DNA of 64,000 nucleotides, taken from Alsobacter ponti (GTDB taxonomy: Bacteria; Pseudomonadota; Alphaproteobacteria; Rhizobiales; Beijerinckiaceae). Below are positions 1 through 8,165 of the stretch, piece by piece (the first letter of the stretch is position 1; every line of letters starts with the position of its first letter). A program made the position numbers and the translations under genes. A model generated the notes under the pieces. It saw only the letters and a list, made by a program, of their open reading frames with translations, searched no databases and was not told the origin of the DNA. The stretch spans positions 62,001 through 126,000 of the forward strand of contig NZ_JANCLU010000003.1 in NCBI RefSeq assembly GCF_024294805.1, written 5' to 3'.

Positions 1-22
1 TGGCGCCGATGCGGATTGCCAT
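1..22 (-). CDS. iolE: Inosose dehydratase IolE, N-terminal fragment (cut by window start)
   Basis: Only the first seven codons are in the window, reading MAIRIGA from the ATG at position 22 on the minus strand. IolE proteins typically begin M-x-I-R-I-G-A-N-P, and an iolE gene directly downstream of iolD is a common arrangement, so I infer that this is IolE, which dehydrates 2-keto-myo-inositol. It would be the next gene of the iolC-iolD transcript, 54 bases after the iolD stop. No strong Shine-Dalgarno sequence is visible. Seven residues alone cannot prove the identity. Confidence 0.5.
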
Positions 23-76
23 GCTCGTGTGTCCAGTTGGTTCGGTGCGTACTTGGGTTCAATGAAGTGGGCGGCG

Positions 77-1924
77 TCAGCCGACGATGGTCTGCTTGCC
101 CAGTGCCGCCTCGTAGCGGCGGCGCGCCTCCATCACTTCCTTGCGCTGCGACACCTCCGGCACCGCGACGTCCCACCAATTGCCGCCGGCATCGGTGGAT
201 TGCAGCGGGTCGGTGTCGAGCACGATGACGGTGGTGCGGTCGTTGCCGCGCGCGCGCTCCAGCGCCGTCTCCAGCGCGCCGATACCGGCCACCTTCTCGG
301 CGATGGCCCCCAACGAGGCGGCGTGGGCGGCGAAGTCGATCTCGGGCAGGGCCTCGTGGCGCGCGTCGCGCAGCAGGTTGTTGAAGCTCTCGCCGCCGGT
401 GGCGCGCTGCAGCCTGTTGATGCAGCCGAAGCCGCGATTGTCGAGCACGACGATCACCAGCTTGACGCCGAGCATCACCGAAGTGGCGATCTCGGAGTTC
501 ATCATCAGGTACGAGCCGTCGCCGAGCATGACGAACACCTCGCGCGCCGGGTCGGCCATCTTGACCCCGATGCCGCCGGCGATCTCGTAGCCCATGCAGC
601 TATAGCCGTATTCCATGTGGTAGCCGCCGGGCGCGCCGGCCTGCCACAATTTGTGCATCTCGCCCGGCAGTCCGCCGGCGGCGCCGACGACGACGTCCGA
701 GGCGCGGGCGTGGCGCTGCACCGCGCCGATCACCTGCGCGTCGGACGGCAGGTCGGCGTTGGTGGGGCCGGTATATTTGGCGGCGACGAGCCCCCACCCG
801 GCCTTCTCCTCGGCGGCGCGCGACGTCCAGCCGGCTGAGGCCTTCCAGCCGCCCAGCGCGCGGTCTAGATCCTCGAGCCCGGCGCGGGCGTCGGCGACGA
901 GCGGCAGCGAGCGGTGCTTGAACGCGTCGAAGGGCTGGGTGTTGAGCCCGATAATGCGACGGCCCGGATTGTCGAACAGCGACCACGAGCCGGTGGTGAA
1001 GTCCTGCAGCCTGGTGCCGACGGCGAGGATGACGTCGGCCTCGCGGGCAAGCGCGTTCGCGGCTGCGGTGCCGGTGACGCCGATGGCCCCCATGTTGAGG
1101 CCGTGGCTGTCGGGCAGCGTGCTCTTGCCGCCCTGCGTCTCGGCGACGGGCAGGCCGTGCGCCTCGCAGAACACTTTCAGCCGCTCCTCGGCCTGGGAGA
1201 AGAGCACGCCGCCGCCGGCCACGACGAGCGGCCGGTGGGCGGACTTCAGCAGCGCCGCCGCCTCGGCCAGCTCGCGATCGTCGGCGCGCGGGCGGCGCGG
1301 CGTCCACACGCGCTCGGCGAAGAAGCTCTCGGGGAAGTCGAACGCCTCGGCCTGCACGTCCTGGCACAGCGCCAGCGTCACCGGGCCGCACTCGGCCGGG
1401 TCGGTCAGCACCGTCATGGCGCGGTCGAAGGCGGGGATGATCTGCTCGGGCCGCGAGATGCGGTCGAAATAGCGCGACACCGGGCGGAAGCAGTCGTTGG
1501 CGGAAACGAGCGCGTCGCCGAAATCCTCGATCTGCTGCAACACCGGATCCGGCCGGCGGCTGGCGAACACGTCGCCCGGCAGCAGCAGCACCGGCAGGCG
1601 ATTGACGTGGGCGACGGCCGCGGCCGTCACCATGTTGGTCGCGCCCGGCCCGATGGAGCTGGTGGCCGCCATGAAGCGGCGGCGGCGCGAGGCTTTGGCA
1701 AACGCCACGGCGGCATGCGCCATGGCCTGCTCGTTATGGGCGCGGAAGGTCGGCAGCGCGGCGCGCGCGGCGTGCAGCGCCTCGCCCATGCCGGCGACGT
1801 TGCCGTGGCCGAAAATGGCCCAGACGCCGGCGAAGATCGGCACGGTCCGCCCGTCGATCTCGGTCTTCTGCGCCGCCATCGCCCGCACGAGCGCCTGCGC
1901 CATGGTGAGGCGGATCGTCGCCAT
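77..1924 (-). CDS. iolD: 3D-(3,5/4)-trihydroxycyclohexane-1,2-dione hydrolase IolD
   Basis: This is a 615-residue thiamine-diphosphate enzyme of the acetolactate-synthase superfamily, the usual length of IolD. It opens the inositol-derived ring dione to 5-deoxy-glucuronate in the cytoplasm. The N-terminal half has the pyrimidine-binding domain, and the ThDP/Mg motif starts at GDGSYLMMNSE near residue 468 and ends at the VVLDN Asn about 28 residues later. I chose the ATG at 1924 because GGAGG lies five bases upstream; a TTG one codon earlier is possible. It lies 24 bases downstream of iolC on the same strand and is followed by iolE, so it is part of an iolC-D-E transcript. Confidence 0.95.
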   Translation of the reverse strand: MATIRLTMAQALVRAMAAQKTEIDGRTVPIFAGVWAIFGHGNVAGMGEALHAARAALPTFRAHNEQAMAHAAVAFAKASRRRRFMAATSSIGPGATNMVTAAAVAHVNRLPVLLLPGDVFASRRPDPVLQQIEDFGDALVSANDCFRPVSRYFDRISRPEQIIPAFDRAMTVLTDPAECGPVTLALCQDVQAEAFDFPESFFAERVWTPRRPRADDRELAEAAALLKSAHRPLVVAGGGVLFSQAEERLKVFCEAHGLPVAETQGGKSTLPDSHGLNMGAIGVTGTAAANALAREADVILAVGTRLQDFTTGSWSLFDNPGRRIIGLNTQPFDAFKHRSLPLVADARAGLEDLDRALGGWKASAGWTSRAAEEKAGWGLVAAKYTGPTNADLPSDAQVIGAVQRHARASDVVVGAAGGLPGEMHKLWQAGAPGGYHMEYGYSCMGYEIAGGIGVKMADPAREVFVMLGDGSYLMMNSEIATSVMLGVKLVIVVLDNRGFGCINRLQRATGGESFNNLLRDARHEALPEIDFAAHAASLGAIAEKVAGIGALETALERARGNDRTTVIVLDTDPLQSTDAGGNWWDVAVPEVSQRKEVMEARRRYEAALGKQTIVG

Positions 1925-1948
1925 CAAAGCCTCCTTCGTCCGTTCGTC

Positions 1949-3859
1949 TCAGGCGGCCCGCGCCCGTTCCCAGGCGGCGGCCAGCCGGGCGAAGCGATCC
2001 GCCATCGCGGCGGTCGCGCCCGCGTCGTCCAGCCGCCCCGCCAGCCATTCGCGCGCCGGCTCCGCGAAGATCGTGCGCCCCACCGCGAAGCCTTTCACGA
2101 CGGGGAACGGCGCGGCAAGCGCGAAAGCGCGCTCCAGCTCCGCTTCGGGCGCTTCGAGGCCGAGCATCATGACGCCCCGGCAGAGCGGATCGTGGCGCTC
2201 GATGCTGCCCTGGATGGCGGCCCACGCCGCCGCCGAGGGCTGCGGCTCCAGCTTCCACCAGTCGGGCTTGATGCCGAGCGCGTAGAGCCGGTCGAGCACG
2301 GTCGCGACCGTGCCGGAGTCGAGCGCCCCGTGCCGGCCGGCGATGATCTCGATCAGCAGCTCGCGCCCGACCGTGCGGCAGGCGTCGAACAGGCGGCGCA
2401 GCTCCGCCTCCTGCGCGTGCTTCAACTGCGCCGGGTCGTCCGGGTGGTAGAAGCACAGCGCCTTGACGGTGTGGATGACGGGCCATTCCGGCAGCTTCGC
2501 GCCGACGGCGGCGCTGCCGTCGATCAGCGTCTCCAGCGGGCGCGAGCCCGGCTTCTCGACCGGGCGGCCGATCCAGAACCCGTGGTCGGCGGCGCGGAAC
2601 AGGGCCTCGCGCCCGTAGTCGCCGTCGAGCAGCATGCCGAAGCCGGGCCGCCCGGCGGCGACGCGGGCGGTGGCGTCGACGGCGAGGCGCTTGAACGCCG
2701 CGATGCGCTCGCGCGGCGCGCCGGCCGCGTCGGCCAGCTCCTCGAGCTGCGAGCGGTGGTCGATGGCGAAGGCGAGGATGCGGTCCGCGCCGGGGCGGCG
2801 CGTTGTCGCCCAGTGGATGTGGTTGATCGCCTCGTCGCGGCGCAGCGCCCGGTGGGGCGAGCCGTTGGCGAGGAAGAACTGCAGCTCGGCCCAGGTCGGG
2901 CTCTCCGGCGAGCACAGCAGGCGCGACACGGCGAACGCGCCGCAAGCGTTGGCGAAGGCGCAGCAGCGCTCGATCGGCTCGTCGCGCAGCCAGCCGCGCA
3001 GGAAGCCGGACATGAAGGCGTCGCCCGCGCCCAGCACGTTGTAGACCTCGACCGGGAAGCCGGGGCCCTTGACGCCGTCCTCCAGCGAGGCGGGGATCGG
3101 GCCGGGGAACACCACGCAGCCCATCGGGCCGCGCTTGCACACGATGGTGGCGGCGCTGAGCGCGCGCACGGCGCGCAGCGCCTCCAGCGTGTCCTCGGAG
3201 CCGCCGGCGATGTGCAGCTCCTCCTCGGTGCCGACGACGAGGTCGCAGCCGGGCAGGATCTCCTGCAGGTGCCGCGTCACCTCCTCCGAGCGCAGATAGC
3301 GCTCCTCGCCCGCGCCGTGGCCGGCGAGGCCCCAGAGATTGGGGCGGTAGTCGATGTCGAACGCCACCTTGCGGCCGTGCGCGCGGGCGATCCGCATCGC
3401 GGCCTTCTGCGCCGCGGCCGAGGCCGGGCGGGCGAAATGCGTGCCGGTGACGACGACGGCGCGCGCCGAGGCGATGAACGCCTCGTCGATGTCGCTCTCG
3501 TCGAGCGCCGCGTCGGCGCAGTCGGCGCGGTAGAAGATCAGCGGGAAGCTCTTCTCGTCGCGCACGCCGAGCACGACCAGCGCCGTCAGCCGCGCCGGGT
3601 CGGTATGGACGCCGCGCGTGTCGACGCCCTCGCGCTCGAGCTGCTCACGGATGAAGCGGCCCATGTGCTCGTCGCCGACGCGGGTGACGAGCGCCGACTT
3701 CAGCCCCAGCCTTGCGGTGCCGATGGCGATGTTGGCGGGGCAGCCGCCCACCGCCTTGGAGAAGGTCGCCATGTCCTCCAGCCGCCCGCCGACCTGCTGG
3801 CCGTAGAGGTCGACCGAGGACCGCCCGATGGTGACGACGTCCAGCGTGGGCTCGGCCAT
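1949..3859 (-). CDS. iolC: IolC 5-dehydro-2-deoxygluconokinase fused to a DUF2090 aldolase-like domain
   Basis: The 636-residue protein has two domains. Residues 1 to about 325 are a PfkB-family kinase with the anion-hole/catalytic-base signature LGAGDAFMSGFLRGW, matching IolC, which phosphorylates 5-dehydro-2-deoxygluconate. Residues about 330-636 are a DUF2090 domain, related to class I aldolases. This fusion is frequent in proteobacterial IolC and is thought to supply the IolJ step (cleavage to DHAP and malonate semialdehyde); that second activity is inferred here. The gene sits four bases downstream of the SDR gene and 24 bases upstream of iolD, so the three are cotranscribed. Confidence 0.93.
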   Translation of the reverse strand: MAEPTLDVVTIGRSSVDLYGQQVGGRLEDMATFSKAVGGCPANIAIGTARLGLKSALVTRVGDEHMGRFIREQLEREGVDTRGVHTDPARLTALVVLGVRDEKSFPLIFYRADCADAALDESDIDEAFIASARAVVVTGTHFARPASAAAQKAAMRIARAHGRKVAFDIDYRPNLWGLAGHGAGEERYLRSEEVTRHLQEILPGCDLVVGTEEELHIAGGSEDTLEALRAVRALSAATIVCKRGPMGCVVFPGPIPASLEDGVKGPGFPVEVYNVLGAGDAFMSGFLRGWLRDEPIERCCAFANACGAFAVSRLLCSPESPTWAELQFFLANGSPHRALRRDEAINHIHWATTRRPGADRILAFAIDHRSQLEELADAAGAPRERIAAFKRLAVDATARVAAGRPGFGMLLDGDYGREALFRAADHGFWIGRPVEKPGSRPLETLIDGSAAVGAKLPEWPVIHTVKALCFYHPDDPAQLKHAQEAELRRLFDACRTVGRELLIEIIAGRHGALDSGTVATVLDRLYALGIKPDWWKLEPQPSAAAWAAIQGSIERHDPLCRGVMMLGLEAPEAELERAFALAAPFPVVKGFAVGRTIFAEPAREWLAGRLDDAGATAAMADRFARLAAAWERARAA

Positions 3860-3863
3860 GGCC

Positions 3864-4697
3864 TCACACCTTGCTCTGCGGGTGCGGCGCGCTGTCGTAG
3901 GCGCCGAGCACGGACTGGTCGAAATCGATGTTGGAGCCCGTCATCATGCCGGAATCGTCGGAGGCGAGGTAGGCGACGGCGCGCGCCACCTCGCGGGGGT
4001 CGAGCAGGCGGCCGAAGGGCTGCTCGGCCGCCGCCTTCTCCAGCCAGCCGTCCTGCCCGCCGTGGTACTTGCGCACGATGGCGTCCTCGCCGGGCGTCGA
4101 CATCCAGCCGATGTTGAGGCCGTTCACGCGGATGCGCCACGGCATCAGGCTGTAGGCGGCGTTGCGGGTCAGCGTCGCCAGCGCCCCCTTGGAGACGCAG
4201 TAGGCGCTGATGAAGGGCTGGCCGCCATGCGCCGACATCGACTGGATGTTGACCATGGCGCCCTGGATCTTGTCGCGCACCATCATCTTCGCCGCGTCCT
4301 GGATGAGGAAGAACGGCGCGCGGCAGTTCACCGCCATGATGCGGTCGTACAACTCCGGCGAGGTGTCGAAGATGGTGCCGCGGTCCGTGTCGCCGGCGGC
4401 GTTGACGAGGATGTCGACGCGGCCGAACGCCTTGTCGCAGGCGGGCATGATGGTCGCCGTCTCCTCGACGCTGGCGAGGTCGGCGCGCACGAACTCGGCG
4501 CGGCAGCCGGACGCGCGCAGGTCGCGCGCCACCGCCTCGCCGCGCTCGGCGTTGCGGCCGGTGATCACCAGCCCGGCGACGCCGCGCGCCACGAACTCGC
4601 GCGCGATCGCCTCGCCCAGCCCCTGCGTGCCGCCCGTGACGACGGCCACCTTGCCCCGCAGCGACGCCAAAGCGCCCCGACCCTCGTGATCCGCCAT
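3864..4697 (-). CDS. SDR family oxidoreductase of the inositol cluster
   Basis: The 277-residue protein is a classical short-chain dehydrogenase. It has the Rossmann motif TGGTQGLG near residue 22, an NAG-like segment (VNAAG) and the catalytic YCVSK. The substrate cannot be read from the sequence. Its place as first gene of the iolC-iolD transcript, four bases before iolC, suggests oxidation of an inositol stereoisomer or related polyol. The ATG at 4697 has GGGAG about eight bases upstream; an in-frame ATG at 4703 is the alternative. It is divergent from iolG and shares a 187-bp promoter region with it. Confidence 0.88.
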   Translation of the reverse strand: MADHEGRGALASLRGKVAVVTGGTQGLGEAIAREFVARGVAGLVITGRNAERGEAVARDLRASGCRAEFVRADLASVEETATIMPACDKAFGRVDILVNAAGDTDRGTIFDTSPELYDRIMAVNCRAPFFLIQDAAKMMVRDKIQGAMVNIQSMSAHGGQPFISAYCVSKGALATLTRNAAYSLMPWRIRVNGLNIGWMSTPGEDAIVRKYHGGQDGWLEKAAAEQPFGRLLDPREVARAVAYLASDDSGMMTGSNIDFDQSVLGAYDSAPHPQSKV

Positions 4698-4785
4698 CGC
4701 CATCTCTCCCGCCGCGCGGAGCCGCCGCCCCGGCCGGACCGGCCGTCGCGGACGTCGCTCCGCAGTGTGGTCCCGTGACGCGAAT

Positions 4786-4829
4786 GAAACAAAAATTCGA
4801 TTACCACGTCAATTCGGAACATGTATTCT
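4786..4829. promoter_or_regulatory. Candidate IolR (RpiR-type) operator pair in the iol divergent promoter
   Basis: GGAA-N6-TTCT lies at 4816-4829 and a weaker GAAA-N6-TTCG at 4786-4799, exactly 30 bp (three helical turns) apart, in the region between iolG and the SDR-iolC-iolD operon. The pattern resembles the GGAA-N6-TTCC motif I recall for rhizobial IolR, an RpiR-type inositol repressor. No rpiR gene is in the window, so the assignment rests on motif and position only. Confidence 0.4.
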
Positions 4830-4884
4830 CCCGCCCGCACACGGATTTCCGCCCGGCCGCGCCGGGCCGTTGGAGGAGGACACG

Positions 4885-5871
4885 ATGATTCGCATGGGGC
4901 TACTCGGCGCGGGCCGGATCGGCCGCATTCACGGCCACAACGTCGCGGCGCATCCCAGGGCCGAACTGGTCGCGGTGGCCGACGCGGTCGCCCAGGCCGC
5001 CGAGGCGCTGGCCGCCGAGACCAACGCCCGCGTCGCCTCCATCGACGCCATCGTCGGCGACCCCAACATCGACGCGGTGCTGATCTGCACGCCCACCGAC
5101 ATGCACGCCGACCTGATCGAGGCGGCGGCGAAGGCCGGCAAGGCGGTGTTCTGCGAAAAGCCGGTGGACCTCGGCTCGGACCGCATCCGCACCTGCCTCT
5201 CGGTGGTGGCGAAGGCCGGCACGCCGCTGATGATCGGCTTCAACCGCCGCTTCGACCCCAATTTCGCCAGCGTCAAGCGCCGCGTCGCCGCCGGCGAGGC
5301 GGGCAATGTCGAGCTGGTGACGGTGATCTCGCGCGATCCCGGCCCGCCGCCCGTGGAGTACGTCAAGCGCTCCGGCGGCCTGTTCCGCGACATGATGATC
5401 CACGACCTCGACATGGCGCGCTTCCTGCTGGACGAGGAGCCCGTCGAGGTTCACGCCGTCGGCTCGTCGCTGGTCGACCCGGCCATCGGCCAGGCGGGCG
5501 ACGTCGACACCGCCGCGGTGCTGCTGAAGACGGCCTCCGGCAAGATCGCCCAGATCTCCAACTCGCGCCGCGCCACCTACGGCTACGACCAGCGCATCGA
5601 GGTGCACGGCTCGAAGGGCATGATCCGCGCCGGCAACGTCCACACCACCACGGTGGAGGTCGCCAACGGGGCCGGCTTCCAGGCCGATCCGGTGCAGAAC
5701 TTCTTCCTGGAGCGCTACGCCGCCGCCTATCGCGAGGAGCTGGCCGCGTTCCTCGAAGCCCTCGCCACGGGCGCTTCGCCGAGCCCGTCGGGCGAGGACG
5801 GGTTGCGGGCCCAGATCCTGGCCGACGCGGCGACCGAGTCGGCCCAGACCGGGAAGGCCGTCCGGCTCTGA
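4885..5871 (+). CDS. iolG: Inositol 2-dehydrogenase (Gfo/Idh/MocA family)
   Basis: The 328-residue NAD-dependent dehydrogenase oxidises myo-inositol to 2-keto-myo-inositol, the first step of the pathway whose later enzymes are encoded divergently. The N-terminal Rossmann motif is GLLGAGRIGRIHGHN; the catalytic lysine is in CEKPVD near residue 95; and the conserved GGLFRDMMIHDLDMAR segment carries the Asp/His pair of the family. The length is typical of IolG. I chose the ATG at 4885 because GGAGGA lies six bases upstream and the protein then begins directly at the Rossmann strand; the open frame extends further 5' without support. Confidence 0.93.
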   Translation: MIRMGLLGAGRIGRIHGHNVAAHPRAELVAVADAVAQAAEALAAETNARVASIDAIVGDPNIDAVLICTPTDMHADLIEAAAKAGKAVFCEKPVDLGSDRIRTCLSVVAKAGTPLMIGFNRRFDPNFASVKRRVAAGEAGNVELVTVISRDPGPPPVEYVKRSGGLFRDMMIHDLDMARFLLDEEPVEVHAVGSSLVDPAIGQAGDVDTAAVLLKTASGKIAQISNSRRATYGYDQRIEVHGSKGMIRAGNVHTTTVEVANGAGFQADPVQNFFLERYAAAYREELAAFLEALATGASPSPSGEDGLRAQILADAATESAQTGKAVRL

Positions 5872-5879
5872 CAGGAGGA

Positions 5880-5902
5880 GTGGCGGGGCCTCACCCCGCC
5901 AC
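5880..5902. terminator. Hairpin between convergent iolG and uraD
   Basis: A perfect 9-bp stem (GTGGCGGGG with CCCCGCCAC) closes a 5-base loop CCTCA. The loop and right arm contain the end of uraD. It can form in both transcripts and has no U-tract on either side, so it is a possible bidirectional terminator or 3'-end stabiliser. Confidence 0.45.
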
Positions 5903-6397
5903 CGCGTCCTCCAGCCGGAAGCGCACGATGCGCAGCACCTGCGCCACGGCGGTCAGCGTCTCCTCCTCGCGCGTGCCGCCGACGCGGTTCTCGAACGCGG
6001 CGAGGATCTGGTGCTTGGTCGCGCCGCGCACCGCGACGATGAACGGCATGCCGAAGCGCGCCCGGTAGGCGTCGTTGAGCGTCTGGAAACGCGCGTATTC
6101 CTCTTGCGTCAGCCGGTCGAGCCCCGCGCCGGCCTGCTCCTGCGTCGATTCGCGGGTCAGCTCGCCGGCGAGCGCGGCTCGGCCGGCGAGGTCGGGATGG
6201 GCGCGCAGCAGCGCCATGCGTTCATCGTCGGAGGCGTCCAGCACGGCGCGCTGGAAAGCCAGCACCATCGCCGCGCGGTCGGCGTAGGGCCGCGCCGCGG
6301 CGGCGCGCTCGGCCACCCAGGCGGAATGCTCGGCGACGCCGCCGAACGCCGCCATGAAAGCCTCGCGCGTCAGCGCGTTCACCTCGGCCAGCGTCAT
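5891..6397 (-). CDS. uraD: 2-oxo-4-hydroxy-4-carboxy-5-ureidoimidazoline (OHCU) decarboxylase
   Basis: The 168-residue protein matches the OHCU decarboxylase family in length and motifs: the catalytic His in RAHPDLAG near residue 67 and the following STQEQAGAGLD with its Glu. It makes (S)-allantoin from OHCU, the last of three steps that follow urate oxidation. It is the last gene of the purine catabolism run, 16 bases after puuD. With uraH and puuD it gives a complete urate-to-allantoin route. Confidence 0.93.
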   Translation of the reverse strand: MTLAEVNALTREAFMAAFGGVAEHSAWVAERAAAARPYADRAAMVLAFQRAVLDASDDERMALLRAHPDLAGRAALAGELTRESTQEQAGAGLDRLTQEEYARFQTLNDAYRARFGMPFIVAVRGATKHQILAAFENRVGGTREEETLTAVAQVLRIVRFRLEDAVAG

Positions 6398-6413
6398 CGC
6401 GCCGTCGCTCCCG

Positions 6414-7592
6414 TCACTGGCTCAGGAACGCGCCCAGCTTGGCGCGCTCCTCGTCCGTCATGCCCGTCTCGTTGCCGAGCGGCATGGCGCGGCCCTGCAC
6501 GGCCTGCGCCATGATCTGCGGGGCGTTGCGCTTGATGCCGGCGACGCTGTCCAGCATCACGCCCTTCGGCGGCTCCGAACCCTTGAAGGCCTCGTGCGTC
6601 GGCTGCGCCTGGTGGCAGGCGATGCAGTGCGTCTGCGTGATCTTCAGCGCCTCGGCCTCGCTCACCGCGCCCCCCGTGCCGGGCCGGCTCGGCAGGGTCG
6701 CGACAATGGCCGCCAGCAGCGCGACCGCGCCGGCCGGGATCGCCCACGCGACCTTGCGCGCCGGCGCGCCGGCGTCGGTCTGGTTGAGGAAATGGCGGAT
6801 CATGCCGCCGGCCACGACGATGAAGGCGACGACCAGCCACGAATAGCGGTGCGCGTAGAGGAACGGGTAGTGGTTCGACACCATGAACAGCAGCACGGGC
6901 AGCGTCAGGTAGTTGTTGTGGAGCGAGCGCTGCTTGCCCATCTTGCCGTACTTGGCGTCAGGGGTCCGGCCGGCCAGCAAATCGGCGGTGACGATCTTCT
7001 GGTTCGGGATGATGACCCGGAACACGTTGGCGGCCATGATCGTGCCGATCATCGCGCCGGCGTGGATGAACGCGCCGCGCCCGGAAAACACGTTGGCGAA
7101 CAGCGCCGACGCCCCGACGATGAGCACGAACACGGAGACGGCGAGCGCCGCCGTGTTCTCTCCCAGCTTCGAGCGGCAGATCGCGTCGTAGACGAACCAG
7201 CCGGCGGCGAGCGAGGCCACCGACAGCGCCACCGCCTGCCAGCCCTGCATCGGCAGCACGGCGGGATCGACGAGGAAGGACGAGGCGTTCCAGTAGTACT
7301 GAACCGAGAGCAGCAGGAAGCCGGAGATGAAGGTGAGGTAGGCTTCCCACTTGAACCAGTGCAGGTCCGGCGGCAGCTGCGCCGGGGCGACCATGTATTT
7401 CTCGACATGGTAGAAGCCGCCGCCATGCACCATCCACGAGGTGCCGAGCACGCCGGGGCTCATCGCCTCGCGCTGGCGCAGGCTGAAGTCCAGCCAGACG
7501 AAATGGAAGCTCGCGCCGATCCACGCGATCCCCACCATCAGGTGGAACCAGCGCAGGCCGAGATTGATCCAGTCGATCGCGAAGGCGGTCAT
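6414..7592 (-). CDS. puuD: Membrane urate hydroxylase PuuD with C-terminal cytochrome c domain
   Basis: This 392-residue integral membrane protein replaces cofactor-free uricase and oxidises urate to 5-hydroxyisourate. About eight hydrophobic segments fill residues 1-300, beginning with WINLGLRWFHLMVGIAWIGA. The C-terminal ~90 residues carry one c-type heme site, CIACH, with a downstream Met-containing segment (GRAMPLGNETGMT) that can give the axial ligand. The heme domain needs the Ccm maturation system, part of which is encoded at 48.4-52.5 kb. It lies between guaD and uraD, same strand. Confidence 0.93.
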   Translation of the reverse strand: MTAFAIDWINLGLRWFHLMVGIAWIGASFHFVWLDFSLRQREAMSPGVLGTSWMVHGGGFYHVEKYMVAPAQLPPDLHWFKWEAYLTFISGFLLLSVQYYWNASSFLVDPAVLPMQGWQAVALSVASLAAGWFVYDAICRSKLGENTAALAVSVFVLIVGASALFANVFSGRGAFIHAGAMIGTIMAANVFRVIIPNQKIVTADLLAGRTPDAKYGKMGKQRSLHNNYLTLPVLLFMVSNHYPFLYAHRYSWLVVAFIVVAGGMIRHFLNQTDAGAPARKVAWAIPAGAVALLAAIVATLPSRPGTGGAVSEAEALKITQTHCIACHQAQPTHEAFKGSEPPKGVMLDSVAGIKRNAPQIMAQAVQGRAMPLGNETGMTDEERAKLGAFLSQ

Positions 7593-7618
7593 GTCAGGCC
7601 CCCCAGCCTATCCACGAT

Positions 7619-8098
7619 TCAGTAGGTGATCTTGTCGGGCTTCGCCAGCCAGGCGGCGAAGGCGGCGGTGGCCTCCGGCGTCGGCACGTGCTCCATGCGG
7701 ATGGCGCGCTCGCCCGGCGGCTTCGGCATCTCGTCGTAGATGAAGGCGTCGTCGAAGCCGATCGCGGCCGCGTCGTCGCGCGTGTTGCCGTAGACGATGC
7801 GCGAAATGCGCGCCCAGTAGGCGGAGGCGAGGCACATCGGGCAGGGCTCGCAGCTCGTGTAGAGCGTCGCCCCGTGCAGGCTGAAATCCCCCACCTCGCT
7901 GCAGGCGCGGCGGATGGCGACGACCTCGGCGTGCGCCGTGGGGTCGTTGCTCGACGTCACCTCGTTCCAGCCTTCGGCCAGCACCTTTCCGTCGCGCACG
8001 ATCACCGCGCCGAACGGGCCGCCGAGATTGGCTTCCATGCGCTCGCGCGACAATTGCGCCGCGCGGGCGAGGTGGATCATGTCGTCGTCGTGGCTCAT
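7619..8098 (-). CDS. guaD: Guanine deaminase (cytidine-deaminase fold)
   Basis: The 159-residue zinc deaminase has HAEV with the catalytic Glu near residue 57 and the second zinc motif SCEPCPMC near residue 86. The size, the C-terminal KITY and the place among purine-degradation genes fit the Bacillus-type GuaD that converts guanine to xanthine, the substrate of the XdhAB enzyme encoded upstream. The related tRNA adenosine deaminase TadA is the main alternative, but the context makes guanine deaminase more likely. Confidence 0.87.
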   Translation of the reverse strand: MSHDDDMIHLARAAQLSRERMEANLGGPFGAVIVRDGKVLAEGWNEVTSSNDPTAHAEVVAIRRACSEVGDFSLHGATLYTSCEPCPMCLASAYWARISRIVYGNTRDDAAAIGFDDAFIYDEMPKPPGERAIRMEHVPTPEATAAFAAWLAKPDKITY

Positions 8099-8165
8099 CG
8101 CGTGTCCGTGGGCTCGAAGGAAACGGTGGGGCGCCCGGCGGGCGCGAGGTCGGGAAAAGCCATGC

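Noticed and set aside
914-4117. 1067-residue open frame antisense to iolD and iolC
   Set aside because: Low-complexity Arg/Gly/Ala-rich translation typical of third-position GC shadowing; the minus-strand genes in the same place are conserved enzymes with complete motifs.
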